A stretch of 64,000 nucleotides of DNA from Planctomycetota bacterium (GTDB taxonomy: Bacteria > Planctomycetota > PUPC01 > JACPCR01): NCBI GenBank assembly GCA_027625095.1, contig JAQBXN010000025.1, positions 1 through 64,000 on the forward strand. Direction: 5' to 3'. Under the pieces are notes generated by a model. It was not told where the DNA came from. It was given only the letters and a program-made list of their open reading frames with translations, and ran no database searches. Below are positions 18,601 to 25,979 of this stretch, piece after piece. Position numbers and translations under genes: made by a program. Position 1 is the first letter of the stretch. Every line of letters starts with the position of its first letter.

Positions 18601-19524
18601 ATGGACAGCTCTCCGCCCGGCATGGGAGGCGAAGACTTCGGCGGCTCGATCATCGTCACCGGCGACGGCGAACTGCATCTCCAGGCGGGCAAGACGGCCT
18701 ATATCAACATCAAGGTGGTTGGACTCGATACGGTCAGAAAACTCAAGGGCGGCAAACTGGAAGTCAAAGAGAGCGACCTCGCCCTTGCACGAAACTTCCG
18801 TGAAAAGCTACTGCAGCAGAGCGTCGGCATCCGCGAGGTCACCGTGGACAAGCGGTCCGTCACCTTCACCGGCGACCTGCGCAAGGACTTCGGGACCCGC
18901 GAGCCTCTCACCTTCGAGAAGAACCGCGCGGCCCGCATCGAAGCCGCCATCGCCTGCGATGACAACAGCCTCTACCTCGGCTGGCAGGTCGACGACGCCA
19001 CCCCGTGGGTCAACGGCGCCAGCGACCCGTTCCAGATGTACGCCGCCGGTGATACCGTCGATTTCCAGCTCTGCACCGATCCCAAGTCCGACCCCAAACG
19101 CAGCGAAGCAGTCCTCGGCGACCTTCGTCTTTCCATCGGTAATTTCCAGGGCAAACCCACCGCCGTGATCTACCTTCACGTAGCCACCGAAAAGCAGCCG
19201 AGGAAATTCTTCTCCGGCGTAATCCGCGAGGGCTACGAGATGCAAAGCGTCCTGGTACTAAAAGACGCAAAGATTGAGGTAAAGATCGATGACCGAAACA
19301 AACGCTACACAGTAGAAGCCGCCATCCCATTGAAGGCTCTCGGCCTGACCACCCAGCCCGGCCTAAAGCTCACCGGCGACATCGGCGCCACCCACGGCGA
19401 CCCGTCCGGCACCGACACCCGTCTGCGCACTTACTGGAACAACCAGTCTACCGGAATCGTCGACGACGAAGTCTTCGAACTGAAGATGGAGCCCAGTAAA
19501 TGGGGACAGCTCGTTTTTGAGTGA
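15646..19524 (+). CDS. Large secreted propeller protein with two CBM9/DOMON-like domains
   Basis: A 1292-aa exported protein with an N-terminal hydrophobic signal (SSILTLAILAFNLSTLQA). Domains in order: a CBM9-like sandwich (about residues 45-230, VVIDGKSDDWDLSGG), an FlgD-like Ig segment (about 295-350, GQVVRQLLTASFMTRGDHEVLWDG), a long propeller (about 400-1000, NHL/PQQ-like blades such as LWVAEKDDRPKRISCWNGKDGS) and a second CBM9-like domain (about 1070-1292). Likely an extracellular or periplasmic carbohydrate- or redox-related protein; no catalytic motif is identified. Its 3' end (19304-19526) is duplicated at 22880-23102, on the far side of a restriction-modification cassette. Confidence 0.8.
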   Translation: MIMNTSANHHSIRNLPVSKNSLSSILTLAILAFNLSTLQATETENLNIRILPPPGKVVIDGKSDDWDLSGGIFVCSDVENLRDKMGAWIHIMYDADNLYVITRWLDETPMSNPGSIAGDHGWDGDCLQLRIITRPEGVNPPPICWVTAWRDRDGKDLIDLAFPQKTHENLKDAKARGAQQAFLKNADGKGYVQEIALPWKTLIDGGLAPKPGDRINFSVEPNFNTGSNFRITMKDIFRPGVTPDRVFTFQAFRCWGYGIFQAKGNVEPKKLRMADRREFSVEMQDGKPAINWTGLYEAKKMEGFAKISLDLPEDGFVSLNIKNAEGQVVRQLLTASFMTRGDHEVLWDGLTNMSHLKPGEVVDLGDYSWEAIYHRGLGLRLVGWADNAGKAPFDSPGGNWGGDHGMPSAVTTDGNQIYLGWNGSEAGQAVVCTDLEGKVKWRHKRGGFGGAHHIAAGGDTVYVNDNQVGESVLYRLDAKKGSYIYWKGKDTAVLPIEPGLAGLDITGGKLYLSQGKGIRILDAETGAELETIAVAEPGDLEAAADGTVYVLSAGKQVLRVKADGTTEPVVTGFTNARGLAIGKGGEIYVGILDPDNQVKVFGQDGKLIRSIGKAGGRAPLGLWQPDGLRFINGLGVDTGGNLWVAEKDDRPKRISCWNGKDGSFVNEFFGPTAYGAIGGAISPVDPFVMVGSGCDWRLDPKTGRAKLMGVFHRGEMGNSRFGQSPDGRLYVAVAEGWIHGLNPVSLYERIGEGQLKLRTRFEALSETKDKNGAPSGKLTGARIWSDANDDQKEQPEEVREYKMDLGGWITGWYMPMTQSMTFYGGSYRIAPTGWTKCGAPLYDLTQSKRMPAPEDIIHRGGMGAQRGCGSQDGKLVVYNGHYNQNHSDFTCYEIESGKQKWTYPNNYVGVHGGHNAPPAQTGMIRGAYDIVGTGKLPEPIGDIFVIATDKGEWHILTGEGYYLSRLFESDPLKIKWPDNASPGAIMDSSPPGMGGEDFGGSIIVTGDGELHLQAGKTAYINIKVVGLDTVRKLKGGKLEVKESDLALARNFREKLLQQSVGIREVTVDKRSVTFTGDLRKDFGTREPLTFEKNRAARIEAAIACDDNSLYLGWQVDDATPWVNGASDPFQMYAAGDTVDFQLCTDPKSDPKRSEAVLGDLRLSIGNFQGKPTAVIYLHVATEKQPRKFFSGVIREGYEMQSVLVLKDAKIEVKIDDRNKRYTVEAAIPLKALGLTTQPGLKLTGDIGATHGDPSGTDTRLRTYWNNQSTGIVDDEVFELKMEPSKWGQLVFE

Positions 19525-19526
19525 CA
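19304..19526 (+). repeat. 223-bp direct repeat, left copy
   Basis: Coincides with the last 73 codons of the 1292-aa gene plus two bases. Aligned by eye, it matches 22880-23102 over exactly 223 bp with four substitutions and no gaps; the flanking bases differ at both ends. Together the copies bracket the 3353-bp restriction-modification insertion. Confidence 0.95.
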
Positions 19527-19730
19527 AGCAATTCAGGGGCTGTTTCAGCGAATGCGAAGGTTGCGGAAAAGTCGTTGACCGGAGCCTCTCAGTCATCTAA
19601 GATTTCTCCTTCCCAAACTACTACATCTTGTGTTCTTCCATCAATATCCTGTGCACAAATGGGGCCGTTTAGTGGATTGCAACCGGTGTTAGCAGGATGT
19701 TGATTTAAAGCCCTTAAATCCGCCAGTAGC

Positions 19731-21104
19731 ATGTCAACAAGCACCAAAGCTTTTGGAACTTCTAAGCGAGAAGGCCATGACTCTTCTGTCTACTACGAAA
19801 GGCAGATGCTGAAAGGTGAGCGCGAAAAACTCAACGGCAGTGATTCGTTGAATGGAGACCTTCAAGGACCGGAGAACCCAGACCCGAAGTTCATAAATAA
19901 AATCTATCTGAAGTCTTCTGAGAAGATGAGCCCGGAATTGCCTGACAATTCCGTTGCGCTTGTTGTTACCTCTCCTCCCTATAACGTCGGTAAAGAATAT
20001 GACAACGATCTTTCACTCGACAAATATCTGGAACTACTGAAGAAAGTCTTCGAGGAATCAAAAAGAGTACTTGAACCAGGCGGCCGAATCTGCATTAACA
20101 TCGCCAATGTTGGAAGAAAGCCTTACATCCCACTTGCTTCTTACGTCAACAGAATAATGGTTGAAGAATTGGGCTACCTGATGCGTGGGGAGATTCCGTG
20201 GGTTAAAGGTGATGGCGCGAATGGTTCCTGTGCCTGGGGATCCTGGCGTTCAGCTAAGAATCCCGTACTCAGGGACACACATGAATATATTCTGGTTTTT
20301 TCCAAGGACAGATTTGACCGCGTGAGGAAAGGCAAGAATTCAATAGGGACTGATGAGTTCCTTATGAACAGTCGTTCTGTGTGGAACATGGAACCAGAGA
20401 GCGCAACTAGGGTCGGACATCCGGCGCCGTTCCCGGAGGAACTACCCCGCAGGCTTATAGAATTTTACACTTATGAGGGCGATCTCGTTCTGGATCCTTT
20501 TTGCGGAGTAGGAACCACATGTGTCACTGCCAAAAAGCTGAACCGAGATTACATCGGCTATGAGATCGAACAGGAATACGTCAACAGAGCAAGAGAGAGG
20601 CTCGACAAAACAGTTTTTGATCGGGAAAAGTTCCAGGCACGCTCATCAAGAGAAGGCAAAGGCGCTCAGAAAATAGCTGAATCTTTGTTGAATCGGAGTG
20701 GATTCAAAATCGTTGCGAAAGATAAGAAGCTGTCAAAACTCGGAATCCAGGTCAATTTCGTGGCTGAAGACAAAAAAGGCAGGGAGTGGTACTTCGATGT
20801 ATCCGGCGCCTTCACCAGCCAAAGAGCAGGTCTGATTCGGACAGACACCTTATATAAGTGCCTAGGGCGGGCAAGTGTGATGGCTATCAACGGCTTTGAA
20901 CGAATCGTCTTTCTGACCACAAATCTGCCGAAACGAGGTTCGGCTGGTGAAAAAGCTCTTAGAGCAACCAAAGGAAAGACCGTTTTCGATGCTATCGAGA
21001 TGGACGATAAGAACCAGGTGATAAGGTTGGCGGAGTACGCCACAGGCACGCACCTTTCTCCGCTTCCTGGCTTCTGGCGGCCGTCTGATCTGAACGGTTC
21101 TTAA
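19731..21104 (+). CDS. Beta-class DNA methyltransferase (SPPY type) with C-terminal extension
   Basis: A 457-aa site-specific DNA methyltransferase that transfers methyl groups from S-adenosylmethionine. Motif IV is TSPPYNVG (residues 80-87) and precedes the SAM-binding motif I DPFCGVGTT (255-263), the beta-class order. SPPY is typical of N4-cytosine enzymes, although some N6-adenine enzymes share it. After about residue 300 there is a 150-aa domain not needed for methylation (KLGIQVNFVAEDKKGREWYFDVSGAF...TLYKCLGRASV). It has an alpha/beta pattern that could be PD-(D/E)xK-like, but I cannot identify catalytic residues. First gene of the three-gene cassette; it should protect host DNA against the next gene's product. 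Confidence 0.88.
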   Translation: MSTSTKAFGTSKREGHDSSVYYERQMLKGEREKLNGSDSLNGDLQGPENPDPKFINKIYLKSSEKMSPELPDNSVALVVTSPPYNVGKEYDNDLSLDKYLELLKKVFEESKRVLEPGGRICINIANVGRKPYIPLASYVNRIMVEELGYLMRGEIPWVKGDGANGSCAWGSWRSAKNPVLRDTHEYILVFSKDRFDRVRKGKNSIGTDEFLMNSRSVWNMEPESATRVGHPAPFPEELPRRLIEFYTYEGDLVLDPFCGVGTTCVTAKKLNRDYIGYEIEQEYVNRARERLDKTVFDREKFQARSSREGKGAQKIAESLLNRSGFKIVAKDKKLSKLGIQVNFVAEDKKGREWYFDVSGAFTSQRAGLIRTDTLYKCLGRASVMAINGFERIVFLTTNLPKRGSAGEKALRATKGKTVFDAIEMDDKNQVIRLAEYATGTHLSPLPGFWRPSDLNGS

Positions 21105-21139
21105 TCGAGCCTCACTTCCCCATTCCCATCCCGTGAACA

Positions 21140-22153
21140 GTGCCGGGCATCAGAACAGAAATTACCGAGATTACTACGGGATTAGCAACCTTAGGGTTAA
21201 AATCGCTCGACGCGGCGTTTGCCTTGGCGGAACAACCATCGGCCTTGAAAAATGTCGAACCATCGATCTGGGATCGCCTGAAGGATGCATATCATGCAGG
21301 CGGTTTTGAAAAGGATTTCGCGTCGGCATGGGAGAATGGTTGCATATTCCTGCAGGCCAAGAGTGGATTACGAAACAGGCGACCATTCCAAATCGAATGG
21401 AAAGGTCCCCATAAGAATTCTGGTTACGACTTCATTCCAGCCGATTTACGAATCGACCACGTATATTTGATCAGCTGCAAATACAGTTCGCGCCTTCTCC
21501 AGAATTCTTCTCCCGCGAACCTCTTCGATCGCTTACTGGCAGGTCGTTCGGGACGTCACGGAGATTGGTACTTGGATGTGGCGCCCGATGAGTACAACGC
21601 TTTCTATGCTTGCGTCAGAGAGATCTTTTCCGAAGGAAGGAAACTCCCGACTCACCTAACAGATCTGGGCAGGGAAGGCAGGCAATTCCTGAAATCATCT
21701 CTGAAAGGGAATGAGTGGCCCGAGTTACTGAATGACTATGTCGACTTTAGCCACGCGGTAGCAAAGAAGTCGGCAGCAAGATGGACTGCTGGCTTGACGA
21801 CTGCAGCTAAAAGGGAAGAAATGCTTTGGCGTCTGCTCCGGTTTGCTCCAGCGCCTTATTTCATCCTCGGCTCGTCACAAAAAGTCCCCATTAGGATTCG
21901 GGTTCATACGCCGTGGGATTGGCGACAAGAGTTTGAATTGCGTTCCTTTCAGATATCGCCAGATTTCGAGGCCAAACAACCACAGGTCGGTTGGGAGGCG
22001 ATAATTCTAGAAAAGACAAAGAGGGTCGACTCAGTAGTCAAAGGCCATGTTGAAATTCGGTGGGGGCATGGAAAGTTTTCTGGCAATCCAGAGGCAAAAG
22101 TGTATTTGGACACCCCCCATAGTCAGGTTCCGGGCTACGCTTCTCTGGACTGA
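21140..22153 (+). CDS. Putative type II restriction endonuclease
   Basis: A 337-aa protein with a GTG start, 35 bp after the first methyltransferase and 18 bp before the second. It matches no family I can name. Residues 84-116 read FQIEWKGPHKNSGYDFIPADLRIDHVYLISCKYS: Asp97 followed by Ser112-Cys-Lys114 on a strand resembles a PD-(D/E)xK nuclease core with Ser in place of Glu, and Glu86-Trp-Lys88 nearby is an alternative. Position between two methyltransferases is the main argument that it is the restriction enzyme. Two methyltransferases would fit an asymmetric recognition site, as in type IIS systems. Confidence 0.6.
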   Translation: MPGIRTEITEITTGLATLGLKSLDAAFALAEQPSALKNVEPSIWDRLKDAYHAGGFEKDFASAWENGCIFLQAKSGLRNRRPFQIEWKGPHKNSGYDFIPADLRIDHVYLISCKYSSRLLQNSSPANLFDRLLAGRSGRHGDWYLDVAPDEYNAFYACVREIFSEGRKLPTHLTDLGREGRQFLKSSLKGNEWPELLNDYVDFSHAVAKKSAARWTAGLTTAAKREEMLWRLLRFAPAPYFILGSSQKVPIRIRVHTPWDWRQEFELRSFQISPDFEAKQPQVGWEAIILEKTKRVDSVVKGHVEIRWGHGKFSGNPEAKVYLDTPHSQVPGYASLD

Positions 22154-22171
22154 ATACAGGACTTGTAACCC

Positions 22172-22891
22172 ATGAATAAGGTTGTGTTGGGCGATAGCAC
22201 AGATATTACTTCGCACCTATCTGCGGGAAGCGTCGCTTTAATCATCACCTCTCCACCACAAGAGCTTTCAGACAGCGGTCGCCTGGACGAGTGCCTGACG
22301 TCCCTTGATGCTGTTTGGGCGGAATGTAAACATGTTCTGGCTGACACCGGAATCCTCTGCATCATTGTCGGAGGAGTCCAAGGCGAAGAATTCATCCCAT
22401 TACACTCTCACATTCAGCTTCGACTGCTCCGACAGGATTGGCAATGTTTGAGGACAATCATTTGGGCTAAGCCAACGACTTCTGAATCATCAATCGGTGT
22501 TGAGGGTACGGACTCGGTCGTTTCATCTGACATAAGAGAAGTTCATGAACACGTACTTGTCTTTGCAAAAGAGGGAGACGATTCAGAAAGGAGGGGGGAT
22601 GGCCTGAGCGAGGAAGAACGTGGACAACTGGAGGCAAGTGTCTGGACTATTCCAATTCGATCTGCGAATACAAACCTGCCGCGCTCATTTCCTGAAGAGA
22701 TTCCGAGGAGGCTAATCAGGCTGTACAGCAGTATTGATGATTTGGTCGTTGACCCATTCGTCGGCAGTGGTACCACCTGCGTAGCTGCACGAAGGCTGGG
22801 TCGGCGTTGGTTTGGGATCGACAATGACCCGGATTGCGTCTTAACCGCACATGAGAGAATCCAGGCTACGTCCACAGATGCTACACAGTAG
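22172..22891 (+). CDS. Beta-class DNA methyltransferase with altered motif IV (SPPQ)
   Basis: A 239-aa DNA methyltransferase of the same class as the first, without the C-terminal extension. Motif I DPFVGSGTT (residues 194-202) and the flanking FPEEIPRRLIRLY are intact, but motif IV reads TSPPQELSD (26-34): the aromatic residue normally stacking on the flipped base is Gln. It may be a weakened or dead methyltransferase, or a specificity subunit. Its last three codons and TAG stop lie inside the right 223-bp repeat (gctacacagtag), so the insertion junction supplied its C-terminus. Confidence 0.8.
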   Translation: MNKVVLGDSTDITSHLSAGSVALIITSPPQELSDSGRLDECLTSLDAVWAECKHVLADTGILCIIVGGVQGEEFIPLHSHIQLRLLRQDWQCLRTIIWAKPTTSESSIGVEGTDSVVSSDIREVHEHVLVFAKEGDDSERRGDGLSEEERGQLEASVWTIPIRSANTNLPRSFPEEIPRRLIRLYSSIDDLVVDPFVGSGTTCVAARRLGRRWFGIDNDPDCVLTAHERIQATSTDATQ

Positions 22892-23102
22892 AAGCCGCCA
22901 TCCCATTGAAGGCTCTCGGCCTGACCACCCCGCCCGGCCTAAAGCTCACCGGCGACATCGGCGCTACCCACGGCGACCCGTCCGGCACCGACACCCGTCT
23001 GCGCACTTACTGGAACAACCAGTCTACCGGAATCGTCGACGACGAAGTCTTCGAACTGAAGTTGGAGCCCAGTAAGTGGGGACAGCTCGTTTTTGAGTGA
23101 CA
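22880..23102 (+). pseudogene. Right copy of the 223-bp repeat: orphan 3' fragment of the 1292-aa gene
   Basis: Reads in frame as the terminal domain of the upstream secreted protein (track ORF 22906-23100, 64 aa ending SKWGQLVFE), with Gln-to-Pro and Met-to-Leu changes and two silent differences. There is no ribosome-binding site or signal peptide, so it is a non-functional duplicated end created by insertion of the restriction-modification cassette. Confidence 0.9.
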
Positions 23103-23631
23103 CCATCTGGCGAGGGCGGTGGAACTCAAGAGCCTGCATTAGTCCGGTAATTGGCAGTTCATTTCGGTTAATCGTCTTACGGCGTAAGACCTCGCTGACT
23201 CATTCTGCGACCTCAATTGAGAGGATAACTTCTTTCGGTTCAGGGCCGCTTAAACACCTTTGCCGGGCTTCCCTTAGAGGATGAAAACGCGCTTACGATG
23301 GTACTCGTATCAAGTACATGGCGCCTTGTGCTTCAAGACTCAGAATAAGAGCTGTGGCTGCTTCAGAGAATTACTTTGGAACTCTCCAGATTTTTGGTTG
23401 CGGCCATGTGCCGCGGTAGGATTACTACGGCAGATATCGATAAAGCTGCTCACGACGATCCATGAGGGCGCGCCCTCAGCGTGAATAATGCATCGGGCGG
23501 GGAAGACCATTAAATTTACTCCCTCGATTAGACACTTCTAGCAAATTTGTTATCCCTGAGCTATTACAACGGAAGAAGCCTTAAACCGACTGGTTAAAGT
23601 CGGTTCAGCGTCATCAACAGGAGCAAACCTT
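23103..23631. other. 529-bp intergenic region, no gene seen
   Basis: Probably the original downstream flank of the 1292-aa gene. Only short implausible ORFs are present (for example 67 aa at 23281). It contains one short perfect palindrome, GTCTTAC-GGC-GTAAGAC (23174-23190). A purine-rich ribosome-binding site (CAGGAG) precedes the yceI-like start at 23632. Confidence 0.55.
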
Positions 23632-24210
23632 ATGAGACTGAGTGCAGCAACCCTCGCCACAGCCCTTTTATTTACAACTCTCAACGAAGCCCGATCTGCA
23701 GACGAATACGACATCGACCCCGGGCATGCGGCAGCGGTCTTTCGCATCAACCACCAGGGCTTCAGTTACACCTACGGTCGCTTCAGTAAAATCTCGGGAG
23801 TCTTCACCAACAACAATGACGATCCCGGCAAAGGGTCCATTTCTGTGGAGATTCAGGCGGAAAGCATCAACACCGATCTTGACAAGAGAGACCAGCATCT
23901 GCGCGGGCCGGATTTCCTGAATTCAAAACAGTTTCCAACCCTCACCTTCAAGAGCACAGCCGTCAAGAAGGCCGGCGACAATAAACTCTCGGTTACTGGT
24001 GACTTCACACTCCACGGCGTGACCAAGTCAATAACTGTGGATGTCGACAAAGTAGGGGAGGGCCCGGCACATCAGGGCCAGTATCGCGCAGGATTCGAAA
24101 CCACATTCAAAATCAACCGTTCCGATTACGGTATTACTTACGGACTTCAAAAGGGTGGTGTCGGGGATGAAGTAACAATCATGCTCTCGTTCGAAGGCAT
24201 ACGGAAGTAG
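23632..24210 (+). CDS. YceI-family periplasmic lipid-binding protein
   Basis: A 192-aa exported protein: signal peptide MRLSAATLATALLFTTLNEARSA, then the YceI lipocalin-like barrel beginning DEYDIDPGHAAAVFRINHQGFSYTYGRF. Other family hallmarks are DLDKRDQHLRGPDFLNSKQFPTLTFKST, VTGDFTLHGVTKSITVDV and FKINRSDYGI. YceI proteins bind long isoprenoid-like lipids in the periplasm. It stands alone on the plus strand and ends 75 bp before the convergent gene. Confidence 0.95.
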   Translation: MRLSAATLATALLFTTLNEARSADEYDIDPGHAAAVFRINHQGFSYTYGRFSKISGVFTNNNDDPGKGSISVEIQAESINTDLDKRDQHLRGPDFLNSKQFPTLTFKSTAVKKAGDNKLSVTGDFTLHGVTKSITVDVDKVGEGPAHQGQYRAGFETTFKINRSDYGITYGLQKGGVGDEVTIMLSFEGIRK

Positions 24211-24225
24211 AGGGCAGAGCCTGGG

Positions 24226-24277
24226 GTCAGGCGTCCTGACGGCCGCAACCACAGTGCCTGCCGTCTCCCGAAGGGAG
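24226..24277. terminator. Hairpins in a convergent intergenic region
   Basis: Two small hairpins, GTCAGG-CGT-CCTGAC (24226-24240) and CTCCC-GAA-GGGAG (24265-24277), lie between the stop codons of two convergent genes. Neither has a downstream T-run, so a terminator role is only suggested by position. Confidence 0.35.
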
Positions 24278-24285
24278 TTCGGCGC

Positions 24286-25896
24286 TCAAGAGAGCTCAGC
24301 CAGGGCGATGCATCCGTTCTTGAGATACAGAGTTCTCATGAAGGGTTGTAATTGAAAAAGCTTGCCGGTGAATTCCATCATCTGGCCGATGTGGGGTCTG
24401 AGAACGGTCTCGGCTTCTTTGGGGAAACTTACGAGCGCGTCGCCAAGGCGTGTGGCGTATCTGTCTTCCGGGTCGACGATGGAGAAGACTGCCACAAGCT
24501 CGGTGTTCTGATCGAAGGTTCGATCGGTGATGAAGGTCTCAATGCGCTGCAGTGTGCCAGACCAGCATACTTCAGCGTCCGTAAATTCTTCTTCGAATTT
24601 CTTGAACGCGGCTCTCGAACTGAGAGTTGAGAACAGTTCTTTACAGAGGCTTGTTGCATCCGGGCCGGTGTGTGCCAGCTCTCTCTTCTCTTCTTCCTCG
24701 TCTTTGTTTTTGTCCTCGTCATCGCCGGCATTGCTTTCAACTGCATTTACAGCTTCTGAACCGTTCGGCCCTCGCTGTTGCTCCAAGTCTTCAACGGTTT
24801 CTTCCGAAGACTCAACCGTCTCTTTCTTTGACTCGAAGGGTTCCGCTGTTTTCTGAACATCTTCGACTTTCGTCTTATCCGGGACACGCTCTTCGATGGC
24901 GGTTTCCACTTTATTGCTCGGCCCTCCCTCTGCGTGTTCATTCGGCGCAGCCGTCTCGACAATGACCGGCCCCGTGGAAACAGGAAGAGGATTCGTGAGC
25001 GATGACTCCGACTCTTCAGCGGGTGGCTGCCAATTGACCGGGTCAGCCTTCTTGAGCTTGGCCAACAATTTTGCGGCACCCTCAAAATCTCGGTTGGCTA
25101 CCATGACAGCCGATACCAGAAGTTGTGCATTCCTACCGGTGATTTTGCCTGTTGCTGCCTGCTGCCTGGCCAGGGAAAGCGCGTCCTGCAACACCTCCTT
25201 GTATTTATCATAGAACTCTTCCTTTTCTGAAACCTTTTCAGCTTCGGGCGCGGCCTTCACTTCAGGGCGTGGAGGAGGGGGTGCAGGCCTTTTCTTTTTC
25301 TTCTTGGGCCGACTGTCGGAGCTTACTTTCTGCGTCAGAACCGTGGCGACCTCGACCATCATCTTCAGGTGCCCGGAGAGCTCAGATGACGGCAATGGAC
25401 GACCCACACTTTTCAGACTGATGCCTCGATCCATGATCATGAATGCATCATCCAGATCGAAGAGCTCTAAGACCTTTGTCCTCCTCTCTTCATCTAGAAA
25501 GGGGACTACTTGTCGAGGTTCGCCCTGCACAACGACCCGCCGATCGAATTCTTCATCACCGACTTCAATATCCTGATTGCCGAGCCAACGAGCTGCACGA
25601 TCGTAGTAGCTCTGGTGCGTCAGACAGAGCCCGATCCCGAGTGCTTTGGGATAACGTAATTTCACGGTCTCAGTATTCAGGCTCCTTTCTACCTTTACCT
25701 CGAAGCCCTGGATCTTGCCGCTCATGTTCCTTGAATCCAGTTTGCCTGTGTCCACTTCAAGCCCCATCGTCTTGGCCCCGCTATTCAGCTGTGTTAAATT
25801 TTCCCGGTTTACGGATTTGAAGCCCGAAACGGCCAGGGCCAAAATCACCACAGCCGTAACAACGAACATGAAAAAAAACAGGACGCCAAAAGCCAC
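24286..25896 (-). CDS. Membrane-anchored unknown with acidic low-complexity linker
   Basis: A 536-aa protein I cannot name. One N-terminal helix (VLFFFMFVVTAVVILALAVSGF) anchors it. Residues about 35-185 form a folded alpha/beta domain (GLEVDTGKLDSRNMSGKIQGFEVKVERSLNTETVKLRYP ... LELFDLDDAFMIMDRGISLKSVG). A Lys/Pro-rich patch, a helical segment and a long Glu/Ser/Thr-rich disordered linker (about 290-420) follow, and a C-terminal domain of about 110 aa ends PFMRTLYLKNGCIALAELS. The linker explains several overlapping shadow ORFs. Transcribed away from the propeller gene at 25980. Confidence 0.7.
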   Translation of the reverse strand: MAFGVLFFFMFVVTAVVILALAVSGFKSVNRENLTQLNSGAKTMGLEVDTGKLDSRNMSGKIQGFEVKVERSLNTETVKLRYPKALGIGLCLTHQSYYDRAARWLGNQDIEVGDEEFDRRVVVQGEPRQVVPFLDEERRTKVLELFDLDDAFMIMDRGISLKSVGRPLPSSELSGHLKMMVEVATVLTQKVSSDSRPKKKKKRPAPPPPRPEVKAAPEAEKVSEKEEFYDKYKEVLQDALSLARQQAATGKITGRNAQLLVSAVMVANRDFEGAAKLLAKLKKADPVNWQPPAEESESSLTNPLPVSTGPVIVETAAPNEHAEGGPSNKVETAIEERVPDKTKVEDVQKTAEPFESKKETVESSEETVEDLEQQRGPNGSEAVNAVESNAGDDEDKNKDEEEEKRELAHTGPDATSLCKELFSTLSSRAAFKKFEEEFTDAEVCWSGTLQRIETFITDRTFDQNTELVAVFSIVDPEDRYATRLGDALVSFPKEAETVLRPHIGQMMEFTGKLFQLQPFMRTLYLKNGCIALAELS

Positions 25897-25979
25897 AGCG
25901 TCAGCTCCGCAGGATGAGAAGACAGATTTCGCTTACTATTGAGTTTTAGCCCGGCCCGCCCTATGAGTCCAGAGGTGTT

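Larger units (their letters stand above)
19527..22879 (+). mobile_element. Restriction-modification cassette inserted with long target duplication
   Basis: A 3353-bp segment between two copies of a 223-bp direct repeat, holding two beta-class DNA methyltransferases and a candidate endonuclease on one strand. It is visibly more AT-rich than its host locus (the line at 20041 is 26/60 G+C against 42/60 at 18961). No transposase, integrase or terminal inverted repeat is present. The arrangement fits the 'insertion with long target duplication' described for restriction-modification genes in Helicobacter genomes. The 204 bp before the first methyltransferase hold no gene. Confidence 0.85.

Noticed and set aside
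19527-22879. Prophage or integrative element
   Set aside because: No integrase, att-like tRNA end or phage gene; only restriction-modification genes lie between the repeats.
22906-23100. 64-aa ORF as a real small gene
   Set aside because: It is the tail of the 1292-aa protein in the duplicated segment and lacks any ribosome-binding site.
23281-23484. 67-aa plus-strand ORF
   Set aside because: No start signal or recognisable motif; lies in a gene-poor flank of the R-M insertion.
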